From assembly GCA_016934225.1 (NCBI GenBank), contig JAFGTH010000033.1, positions 1 through 18,055 on the forward strand: a stretch of 18,055 nt of DNA, in the 5' to 3' direction. The notes under the pieces were generated by a model. The model was not told the origin of the DNA and did no database searches. It saw nothing but the letters and a program-made list of their open reading frames with translations. Positions 8,352 through 15,710 of this stretch are shown piece by piece. Source of the DNA: Lentisphaerota bacterium. GTDB taxonomy: Bacteria > Verrucomicrobiota > Kiritimatiellia > UBA8416 > JAFGTH01. Numbering within the stretch: the stretch's first letter is position 1; each line of letters starts with the position of its first letter. Made by a program: the position numbers and the translations under genes.

Positions 8352-9647
8352 TTATAACTTATCGCTTATTTCCGGGAATTGTTTGCCGATCAGACGTAAC
8401 CGACTGCAAATCTCGATCATTGATCGCACCGTGTGATAACTGATCTTCCATGCGTCGCCGAGGTAATCCCAAACCGGCGTCCCGTCTCGTTCCAGCAATG
8501 CACGCCATTCTCCGCCGGCCGGTAAGTTAATAAATTTTTCAAAAACAAAAGCGTGCGTGTTGCAGAAGGCGCGCCAATAAGCGTCGTCTTTAAACAAATC
8601 AAATCCGTCCAACAACGCTACCAAAACTTCGGCTTGCTGCCAAAATTGCTTGCGACGATTTTGAGGCGGTGAGACAACAGGTCCTTCAATGTAAACACCG
8701 CCAAGTTCTGCGTCTATTCCGTATCGCAAACTGTGATCGCCAATCCGACGCGCAATTTGCTTATAGGCAGATCGAGGCTGCCCGAGACAATCAGCCGAGT
8801 GAAGCAACAACCATACAAATTCCATATTGTGACCGTAAGACGTGAGATCAACCGGACGGGCCACACCATCTTCCGGATCTTCATTGCTGCCCCATTCTAC
8901 ATCGAACATGATCGCGGGAAGCGGTTTGAAATCGAGCGTGAACTGCATGTATCCTGTACCGTGTAGAGAATGCAACATACGAGTCGTCAGAATATCAATT
9001 ACCTCAATCAGACGCCTCCGATGTGAAGGATGTCCTGTCATTTCATAATAAGTCGTGAGCGCTTCCATAAGGTGCATGTGCACATCCATGCTCTTACGAT
9101 CACCGCCTCCACGCTCGCCGGGTTCCGGCTGCCAGTCCTGCCGCATGATCTCGTAATATCCGCCGCGCGCGGTGTCAACCATATGCCCACAGATCGCATT
9201 ATAGGTGCGTTCGGCGGCTTCGCGTCCGCGCGCATCGCCCGTAGCAAGAGCATATTCGCTGAAGGCATAAAGCGCGAAACACTGTCCATATCCGACTTTG
9301 CTTTTGCAGGTTGGGCGCCCTTCACGATCCGCAATCCAGAACCAACCGTCATGTTCGTCGTCCCAGTAATGATCCAATATGAATTCGGCAGCTTTACGCG
9401 CCAAATCAGCACAACGGCCGCCTCCATAACCACAACGATGCGCATGTGAAAATGTGAATAACATTCGGATTTGCATCAAAAATGTTTTTGTCGTCTCGCC
9501 GGTAACGTTCCCGTTACGGTCAAAATAAGTTAGAAAACCGCCGTATTCCGAGTCGGCCGATCGCTCCATCCAGAAAGGTAACAATACATTCGTCAGATAA
9601 TTTTCGGTCCGATGCAACAAATCCGGAATTTCTTTGGGAATAAGCAT
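8352..9647 (-). CDS. AGE-family sugar 2-epimerase (cellobiose 2-epimerase-like)
   Basis: This 431-residue protein has the length and motifs of the N-acylglucosamine 2-epimerase (AGE) superfamily, an (alpha/alpha)6 barrel that interconverts C2 epimers of sugars or disaccharides. Visible landmarks are TKTFLMQIRML with R61, VHMHLMEA (189-196), GHNMEFVWLLLHSA (272-285) with H272 and E275, KQFWQQAEVL (333-342), and KISYHTVR (401-408) with H405. H272 and H405 correspond to the two general acid/base histidines of the family. The GH-x-x-E-x-x-WLLL and K-x-x-YH-x-x-R patterns are closer to cellobiose or mannobiose 2-epimerases than to GlcNAc 2-epimerase (judgement from remembered motifs). The start at 9647 has AAGGG 7 bases upstream. 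It follows the GH42-like gene by 60 bases and is probably cotranscribed with it. Confidence 0.85.
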   Translation of the reverse strand: MLIPKEIPDLLHRTENYLTNVLLPFWMERSADSEYGGFLTYFDRNGNVTGETTKTFLMQIRMLFTFSHAHRCGYGGGRCADLARKAAEFILDHYWDDEHDGWFWIADREGRPTCKSKVGYGQCFALYAFSEYALATGDARGREAAERTYNAICGHMVDTARGGYYEIMRQDWQPEPGERGGGDRKSMDVHMHLMEALTTYYEMTGHPSHRRRLIEVIDILTTRMLHSLHGTGYMQFTLDFKPLPAIMFDVEWGSNEDPEDGVARPVDLTSYGHNMEFVWLLLHSADCLGQPRSAYKQIARRIGDHSLRYGIDAELGGVYIEGPVVSPPQNRRKQFWQQAEVLVALLDGFDLFKDDAYWRAFCNTHAFVFEKFINLPAGGEWRALLERDGTPVWDYLGDAWKISYHTVRSMIEICSRLRLIGKQFPEISDKL

Positions 9648-9654
9648 AATAATA

Positions 9655-9659
9655 CCCTT
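9655..9659 (-). promoter_or_regulatory. Ribosome binding site for the epimerase
   Basis: AAGGG on the minus strand lies 7 bases before the ATG at 9647. It supports this start over the in-frame ATG at 9698, 17 codons upstream. Confidence 0.65.
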
Positions 9660-9707
9660 ACGATAAAAAACAGCGGTTATACCAATCCCGCAAAGCAATC
9701 AACATCG

Positions 9708-11774
9708 TCAGCGCCAGCATACCACTCCATGACGATAAATACCTTTTAATTCTGTTTCAAATCCACGCGAAGTTTTACACCACTGCAAATCAAGCGCAGA
9801 TTTTTCCTCAGGAATAAACAACTGCGCTTCGCTTGGTTCGACATCCGCACGAACGGCAAAATGAATATTTGTGTTCCCTTCGATTTCTCCCGTGCGCATG
9901 CAGGCGGCAGCATAACGACCGTCGCTCAAGCGCAGCCAATCCATTTTCAATTCCGGCGCTCCATAAAATTTCAACGGCCACAAACACGGAGAGAGCCATT
10001 CTAGCATATCAATCACGGTTTTAACATTCCACGGATCCTTCCAGTACCGACTGTCTATACCGTCATAATGAACGTTATAATGGCTGGCAAATGCGTGCGG
10101 CGCATACCGGTATTCAATTTCAGGCAAATACGCAATTCTTCCTTTGCCTAATTTAATCATGTTTGATCGGTTGGCAACTGTAATGTCATTCCTTTGCCGG
10201 TGTGGATCGAAAACGGCGGTTTCTGTCTGACTGCCCGCAGCGGACAAGCTCTCCGCTTTGCACCATTCCACAAATAACGGAACATGACGCTTGCGCCCCC
10301 AATCATCGAAAGCCCCCGATTGCTCGGTCACTAACAACGCACCGCCGTTTTGCACAAATTGCCGCAATACTTCGCCTTCACGATCGGATACGAACTCCAT
10401 ATTGGGAACCACAAGCAAATCAAACGATTGAAGACGTTCCGGCTCGATCCATTGATCCTGAACTATGCTGAAAGGTATTCTTCTATTAAATAAAACCTGC
10501 TCCATAACACACACCGAAAGATGCGTCGCAGCGCTTACCCAAGCTAGAGAACGCTGATTGCGCCAAACAGCCGTCCGCGCCGCAGGCACGGCTCCAACAT
10601 ATAAATTCTTCCAGCGCGCCCAATGCTCAAGAAGAGACATTACCCCGGGTTGAGCAGGGTTCCGATGCGCAGCCCTCGGTTCGGCATATCCCCAGCCGGA
10701 ATTTATCCCCGGACTCCCGGAAAAGGTAAGATTAAACGTAAGACTTTCTGCGTCTTTATAACCGCTCCAAATCGTTTTCTCCAAACGCCGTAACAAATTA
10801 AATCCGCGCAACCTCTTAACCGAAAGCGGCGCCGCATCAATATCGTGATCTTCTCTGCCGTCCGGATTTTCTTCACACATTATATCAATATGCTCAGCCT
10901 GCGCGGTGCTGTCTATTCCGTGAACCAGCGCCTGATTAAGCCCCCACACCGATTGCCCATTACTCTCAATAGCAATCTGAGGATTTAACCCGCGCGCATA
11001 TTCTGCCAATTCGCGGATATAATCCGTTACGGTCCAACAACGGAACAGAATCCATTCCTGCATCAAGGGATTGTATATTCGATCCAAATCCCAAGGCTCC
11101 ATGAATCTGAGATAAAAATTAGGAGCGCGAAAAGTATCGAAGCCGTCAAATCCAAAACGTTTGCGCTGAGATTCACTGTCCGGATATTTCGCGCTAAGAA
11201 AATCTTTGAAACGAGCCTGACAGTGCACACAATGACAACTATCCGGCTCTGGCCATACTGCAAGATTATCGAAATGCAGAAAATCGGTGCCGACGTCTTC
11301 GATGGCGATACGAACCTGCCGGCGCATGCGCTCTCGCCACCCGGGCGAATTGAAACAAGCAACCCAACGCCAGCTCTGTTCTTCCCCGTAATGAACATGC
11401 CGCCCGTCATGCGTTACAACCGCCCATTCTTCGCATTCGGGATGATCTTTAAGCATGGATTCAAAATAAATGGTGTTCGACATGTAACACCCATGTTTCA
11501 AGCCCAATTTTTTGCAAAGCTGCGACGTCTTGCGACAATGCACAAGCTCCCGTTCCTGATCATGGTCGCTGAATCCGCGATCAAATTGATCTACAATCAG
11601 ATTGATGCCCTTTTCTTTTAAGGACATCAGACGTTCTTCCGAATGTTCAATATCGTACAAATCTTCTTCATCTACAAAGGCTCGCCCAGCACGTATTCGC
11701 GCCGCTAATGGGTGCCAACCGCCTGATATTGATAATCCCGATGAATGCCACCAACCCTTTCGAACCGTTGTCAT
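9708..11774 (-). CDS. GH42-like glycosidase-family protein with trimerisation-like domain
   Basis: This 688-residue protein resembles GH42 beta-galactosidases in outline: a TIM-barrel-like part (about 1-390) and a GATase-like trimerisation domain (about 395-590), then a small C-terminal beta domain. The structural zinc cluster of GH42 is visible: C140 in ACFNSPGWRE, then C180, C182 and C185 in CHCVHC, followed by ARFKDFLSAKYP as in the family. However, the acid/base Glu that normally follows Asp-Asn is Leu here (D169-N170-L171). The nucleophile segment is also altered (SGSPGINSGW, 352-361, has no Glu). It may use other residues or have lost hydrolysis. No signal peptide is evident, so it is probably cytoplasmic, acting on imported oligosaccharide. 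The start follows GGAG at 6 bases. Confidence 0.7.
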   Translation of the reverse strand: MTTVRKGWWHSSGLSISGGWHPLAARIRAGRAFVDEEDLYDIEHSEERLMSLKEKGINLIVDQFDRGFSDHDQERELVHCRKTSQLCKKLGLKHGCYMSNTIYFESMLKDHPECEEWAVVTHDGRHVHYGEEQSWRWVACFNSPGWRERMRRQVRIAIEDVGTDFLHFDNLAVWPEPDSCHCVHCQARFKDFLSAKYPDSESQRKRFGFDGFDTFRAPNFYLRFMEPWDLDRIYNPLMQEWILFRCWTVTDYIRELAEYARGLNPQIAIESNGQSVWGLNQALVHGIDSTAQAEHIDIMCEENPDGREDHDIDAAPLSVKRLRGFNLLRRLEKTIWSGYKDAESLTFNLTFSGSPGINSGWGYAEPRAAHRNPAQPGVMSLLEHWARWKNLYVGAVPAARTAVWRNQRSLAWVSAATHLSVCVMEQVLFNRRIPFSIVQDQWIEPERLQSFDLLVVPNMEFVSDREGEVLRQFVQNGGALLVTEQSGAFDDWGRKRHVPLFVEWCKAESLSAAGSQTETAVFDPHRQRNDITVANRSNMIKLGKGRIAYLPEIEYRYAPHAFASHYNVHYDGIDSRYWKDPWNVKTVIDMLEWLSPCLWPLKFYGAPELKMDWLRLSDGRYAAACMRTGEIEGNTNIHFAVRADVEPSEAQLFIPEEKSALDLQWCKTSRGFETELKGIYRHGVVCWR

Positions 11775-11779
11775 TTGAT

Positions 11780-11785
11780 TCTCCA
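11780..11785 (-). promoter_or_regulatory. Ribosome binding site for the GH42-like gene
   Basis: TGGAGA on the minus strand precedes the ATG at 11774, with 6 bases after the GGAG core. It decides this start over in-frame ATGs at 11786 and 11813. Confidence 0.65.
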
Positions 11786-11816
11786 TTTCGTTAATGCCGT
11801 AAAAACAAGGCACAAT

Positions 11817-11844
11817 TAATTAGCATTCCAAAAAACAATGTAAA
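11817..11844 (-). promoter_or_regulatory. Candidate sigma-70 promoter for the GH42-like/epimerase unit
   Basis: On the minus strand, TTTACA (11839-11844) and TAATTA (11817-11822) are 16 bases apart, with an extended TGC just before the -10. The -10 lies about 42 bases before the start codon at 11774. This is a pattern match only. Confidence 0.4.
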
Positions 11845-11958
11845 GATCAAACGTGTGTCTCTAAGACGTGCGAAGGCCAACCGACAGGGAGCCTCCGGAA
11901 TAAAACAGGGCGTATACCGGTTCAACTCTCGGATTGGCCGCGCCGACCGTCGCTCGCA

Positions 11959-11975
11959 TACGGTTAATAACCGTA
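11959..11975. promoter_or_regulatory. 17-base palindrome, candidate operator
   Basis: TACGGTTA-A-TAACCGTA has two perfect 8-base arms around one central base. It lies three bases past the stop of the alpha/alpha-barrel gene and about 115 bases before the candidate promoter of the next gene. It lacks a T-run on the minus strand and has almost no loop, so a repressor or activator site fits better than a terminator. Confidence 0.4.
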
Positions 11976-11978
11976 AAT

Positions 11979-14129
11979 TCAATGCTCCGGGCCGTTCGCG
12001 TTATCAGTCAACCACATGGATAGTGCCCGGGCAATCCATGCGTTGGACCAACCACTTTCAATACAGTAAGGGCCCCAGTCAATATCGCCGTTGGAACCGT
12101 AATAATCCCAGTATTTGTAATCGAACGCGCGCATCCACGCGCCGTCAAGCCGGGGGTCTTTGCTGACGATTTGAATTCTCGCAAGAAAATCCATGAGTTT
12201 GTAAAAAACCTTCAAATATTCGGTGTTGTCGGTCGCCTTATAGGCCAGGTAAAGCGCGTATGCCCACGGCGCGTTTTGATAAAGCTGGTCCACAACAGGA
12301 TCACCAGCCCTGTGCGCAATCCAAACCTCTCTTATTCCATAACCTTTCCGAACGCTTTCCTCCTTACTACTCGGAAAATCCTTTATTGCGCCACAAGACA
12401 ACTGGCTCTTTTTAAATTTTGCCAGCATCCGATCCATGGATTCCCTGTAACAAGATTTTTTCGTAGCCTCGTAAAGCATCACGATGGAACGAAAATAGTA
12501 AGGCTCGTAGTTCGGCTTGACATCCGCGAGTTTTCGAACGGTTTGTTCTGCGGCTTTCAGAAATTTTTTCTCGCCGGTCTCGCTCGCGACATAAGCGTAA
12601 AACCCCGGGATAAATACGTCCGGCCCGTATTTTCGGGTAGTGCGGCAATACTTTTTTATTCCCTTGGCGTTGATATCCTTTCCTATTCCGGGCCTTCCTT
12701 CGTGCATTCCGAGCTCAAGAAATTTCTCCGCCACAAGAAACGCTCGTTTAAGATACTGCGATTTGCCAGTCCACCTATAAAACATCAAAAGGTCCTCGGC
12801 GACCGAGGAATTGTCGTTGGTCCATGCGGACACCGGATAATCCTCGTTATCGTCGAAAAATTTCCACAGCCCGTATGTGGCATGTTTCGGGTTCATGTCC
12901 TGGAACCCGTTTTTTAAAACATACGACAGAATGTTTTCTGCGATTCTTTTGAAACTCGCGTCGCCCGACATTATTCCATACATGTAAAGGGCAGTTGCCG
13001 AATCAACGTTGCAATCGGAACGGCGGACAGGAATAAGCTTGTGATCGAGCGAACGAAATCCTTCAAAGACTCCTTCTGTTCCGTCTTTTTTCGGCATAAC
13101 ACCCGATTCGAGATACCATTTGATCAGTCTGTCGAGGACCCGGCGATACTTGTGCTTTCTGGACATGACATCAAGCTGTTCTTCGCGCTGAACACCGGCC
13201 CGATCAAACGTCATGGTGAGCGCGCCTTCCCTGTCAGGAACAAACTTCCACTTTTTAACGGAACGTGTTGTTTCAACATCAGCGGAAAGTCTGCGGCGAC
13301 CCGCTTTAACGGCAAACGATATTTTGTAGCCGACCGGCACGCTTACAGTAACCGGCATTCCGGGAAGCGCCCAGTTTTTTTTGTCTATGTCTATGTTCCA
13401 TGGCTCCAATCTCTGCGCATAAACTTTTTTTTGCGATTCAGGAAGCAGGTATATCAAAATTCTGCGCAATATTTTTTCCCACTGCTTCTGTAGTGGAAAA
13501 TTCTTTTCAACGTAGCGCGATAGTTCAAACGAGGCATATACCCAGCTTTGTTGCTCCACATACCCGTACCATGAAGGCCCGGTTCTTTGCGCAAGAAGTG
13601 CGGGCCACATTTCGCGCCGTTCGGGAGTCCCGTATAAAACCTCGCGCGTTCCAAGAACCGTTCCGAAAGAAAGCAAAGCTTGCGCAGTTTTGCTGTAACC
13701 CGGCAAGAAACAACAGTTCCGCACGGGCAAAATCGCATTTTCAGGAAAATCGCTCGTTATAAAATGCGAATGAGAAACAAAAGCCCGCTCGTATTCCGCG
13801 GAACGCGGCGGCCCGTTATGCTTGAAAAGGAATATCTTTCGCAGGCGGTAGTCGTCGCTTTGAACATACTCGGCGTATAAACTGCCGCCGCGCGCTTTGA
13901 ACTGCGTAAGTTTTGCCAAAACGCGCTCCTTTAAATTATTATCATCAGCCCATTCGAAATAACCGGGCATGAAAAGAATGCCGTGATATGGAGCAAGGCT
14001 TGTCCTCTCAAATTCCGCCGGATTGATACGGTTATAGTCAATGCAACAGGAATCCAGAATATCGCAGAACCCGTTGTTGTGCCGGGCATTTGCCGTTACA
14101 CAAAGGAATCGTCTGTTGTTTTTTTCCAT
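11979..14129 (-). CDS. GATase-like plus alpha/alpha-barrel protein, putative glycan enzyme
   Basis: I do not recognise this 716-residue protein as a named family. Residues 1-230 look like a class I glutamine-amidotransferase-type fold of the ThuA or GH42-trimerisation kind, without an obvious catalytic Cys triad. Signs are the PYHGILFMPGY segment (47-57) and GGSLYAEY (81-88). Residues about 235-320 are probably a beta domain. Residues about 325-710 are helical with repeated aromatic and Gly-rich turns, as in six-hairpin (alpha/alpha)6 glycosidases or lyases. Conserved-looking acidic and aromatic patches include SAWTNDNSSVAED (434-446) and DGAWMRAFDY (662-671). No signal peptide is evident. 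It starts 32 bases after the GH109-like gene, so the two are probably cotranscribed. The ribosome site is weak (A-rich). It is lysine-rich (about 8%), unlike the next two genes downstream. Confidence 0.6.
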   Translation of the reverse strand: MEKNNRRFLCVTANARHNNGFCDILDSCCIDYNRINPAEFERTSLAPYHGILFMPGYFEWADDNNLKERVLAKLTQFKARGGSLYAEYVQSDDYRLRKIFLFKHNGPPRSAEYERAFVSHSHFITSDFPENAILPVRNCCFLPGYSKTAQALLSFGTVLGTREVLYGTPERREMWPALLAQRTGPSWYGYVEQQSWVYASFELSRYVEKNFPLQKQWEKILRRILIYLLPESQKKVYAQRLEPWNIDIDKKNWALPGMPVTVSVPVGYKISFAVKAGRRRLSADVETTRSVKKWKFVPDREGALTMTFDRAGVQREEQLDVMSRKHKYRRVLDRLIKWYLESGVMPKKDGTEGVFEGFRSLDHKLIPVRRSDCNVDSATALYMYGIMSGDASFKRIAENILSYVLKNGFQDMNPKHATYGLWKFFDDNEDYPVSAWTNDNSSVAEDLLMFYRWTGKSQYLKRAFLVAEKFLELGMHEGRPGIGKDINAKGIKKYCRTTRKYGPDVFIPGFYAYVASETGEKKFLKAAEQTVRKLADVKPNYEPYYFRSIVMLYEATKKSCYRESMDRMLAKFKKSQLSCGAIKDFPSSKEESVRKGYGIREVWIAHRAGDPVVDQLYQNAPWAYALYLAYKATDNTEYLKVFYKLMDFLARIQIVSKDPRLDGAWMRAFDYKYWDYYGSNGDIDWGPYCIESGWSNAWIARALSMWLTDNANGPEH

Positions 14130-14161
14130 CTTTTTAATTTTCCGTTGAAAGACGGCTATTA

Positions 14162-15679
14162 TTAATACCTTCTGATTTTTTTCAACAATTCGTTTCTTGC
14201 GGACATCAATTCGTTCAAATTGCTTTTCCGGACGGATTTCGTTGCATCGGCCACGGCAAGCAGTTCGTTTATCGCCCTTGCGCCTTCGCTTTTCGGCGAT
14301 GCGTCAGCAATCTTCCGGGCTTTTTTAACCGTCTTGATCATATCCGGATAGCTTTCGATAAGCTTGTCGAGCATTACAACCACCTTGTGCGGCTCCGCAA
14401 CTTCGCCCGTTACCGCAAGCCAGCTCTTGCATGCTGCATAATCCAGAGAGTACCGGATTAAATCTTTCATTACGGACGTAAAATCCTTCGACTTTTCCCT
14501 GGCGGTTTTTGTCGGGAAACAATGTGTCTCAGTATCAACTTTTTGCTGGGCAAAATTATCCGAGCGATATTTCGCGCGTTGTTTCTTGTCGCGGAAATTC
14601 GGCACGTCGTACGGTTTGCCGTTCTCCAGAGCGGACCTATAAGCTAAAATACCGGGTAAAGTACAGTCGCAGGCCTTGTATATTTCGAACGGCGCCGGCG
14701 TCCCAAATAAAATCTGCCGGGCAAAATAGTAAAGCGTCCAGAAATCTCCGCCGCCATGCCCGACTGTTGAGGCGTACTCGCCGAGCTCCGGCCAATCAGG
14801 CGTAATCTCCAGCTTCGGCGAGTATCCCGCGCCGCCAAGACGGAGATAAACTTTCTCGTTCCAGTCCGCAGCACCCTTTGTGCCCCATATTCTTTGCGAA
14901 TGAGCGTCGTTCGATGTGCCGCCCATCAGGTTGCGCATAAGTCCGCCATTCGCGAAACTTATCAGAGACGGCGTGACCCCGCCCAGCCCCATCGGAGCCT
15001 TTACAGGATAACCGGGTAACCGAATGGGCGAGAGGAGGGCGACAACCCGCGTCGGCCGTTCCCCGGTTATATACATCACTGGCCCAAGGGAATGGGTGTT
15101 ATAATAATGATAATTCAGCCAGCTTCGCCAGTTGTGTATTGAGTAGCCAGGTTGAATGGGAATATTGTCAATATATGTATAGCTTAACGAACGTACTTCA
15201 TGCACATATTCGTATTCGGCATACATCAAGTCTCCGAACAACCCGTTTTTCCAGTGTTTTTTAAGATACATGTTCACTTTTGTGAACGGATAATTTTCAG
15301 ACAGATTGTATATCAGGCCTGTTTTCTCGACGGTCTCGACAAGCTTCACGCCTTCTGCCGGAGTGTGGAAAGCCGTTACTTCCGACAATACATGTTTGCC
15401 AGCTTGAAGGCATTTGACGGCGTCGGGGCCATGCGCCGGGCAAAAGGTGGCCAGCAAAACCGCGTCTATATCGGAATTTAAAAAATCATCCGCATTGTCG
15501 GTGACAAAGGCTGAAGGGTTGTTTTTAAGAAACTTTTCGCGCATGTGCTTGTTGAAGTCACAGCCGGCTTTAACGTCAAAATTGAGGGCTTCGCAGATTT
15601 TGTAAAACGCCATGCCCCTGCCCAATCCCCATATCCCAAGTTTGATACGCTTGTCTGTCTTGAATATTTCCGAATTCAT
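14162..15679 (-). CDS. Gfo/Idh/MocA-family protein, GH109-like
   Basis: This 505-residue protein has an N-terminal Rossmann domain with GIWGLGRG (15-22) for NAD(P), followed by an alpha/beta domain. Features recalling GH109 (NAD-dependent alpha-N-acetylgalactosaminidases) are HNWRSW (182-187), NTHSLGPVM (194-202) with H196, and VGHGGGDFW (306-314). The FEIYKACD...GILAYRSALENG segment (331-354) is also GH109-like. Where many Gfo/Idh/MocA members carry the Glu-Lys-Pro active-site motif there is SEVTA (99-103), so the usual Lys is absent, as in several glycosidase-type relatives. The last roughly 130 residues are a charged helical extension without an evident match. It may be an NAD-dependent glycosidase or a sugar dehydrogenase. 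AAGGGG precedes the start by 4 bases; the upstream GH2-like gene ends 31 bases before it. Confidence 0.75.
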   Translation of the reverse strand: MNSEIFKTDKRIKLGIWGLGRGMAFYKICEALNFDVKAGCDFNKHMREKFLKNNPSAFVTDNADDFLNSDIDAVLLATFCPAHGPDAVKCLQAGKHVLSEVTAFHTPAEGVKLVETVEKTGLIYNLSENYPFTKVNMYLKKHWKNGLFGDLMYAEYEYVHEVRSLSYTYIDNIPIQPGYSIHNWRSWLNYHYYNTHSLGPVMYITGERPTRVVALLSPIRLPGYPVKAPMGLGGVTPSLISFANGGLMRNLMGGTSNDAHSQRIWGTKGAADWNEKVYLRLGGAGYSPKLEITPDWPELGEYASTVGHGGGDFWTLYYFARQILFGTPAPFEIYKACDCTLPGILAYRSALENGKPYDVPNFRDKKQRAKYRSDNFAQQKVDTETHCFPTKTAREKSKDFTSVMKDLIRYSLDYAACKSWLAVTGEVAEPHKVVVMLDKLIESYPDMIKTVKKARKIADASPKSEGARAINELLAVADATKSVRKSNLNELMSARNELLKKIRRY

Positions 15680-15682
15680 AGT

Positions 15683-15689
15683 TCCCCTT
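15683..15689 (-). promoter_or_regulatory. Ribosome binding site for the GH109-like gene
   Basis: AAGGGGA on the minus strand lies 3-4 bases before the ATG at 15679, within the 31-base gap after the GH2-like gene. It supports reinitiation within one transcript. Confidence 0.6.
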
Positions 15690-15710
15690 CAGCATGTTTC
15701 ATACGCCATC

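Noticed and set aside
12171..12917. 248-residue open frame on the + strand
   Set aside because: It lies opposite the alpha/alpha-barrel gene, has no domain or ribosome site and reads as an antisense shadow.
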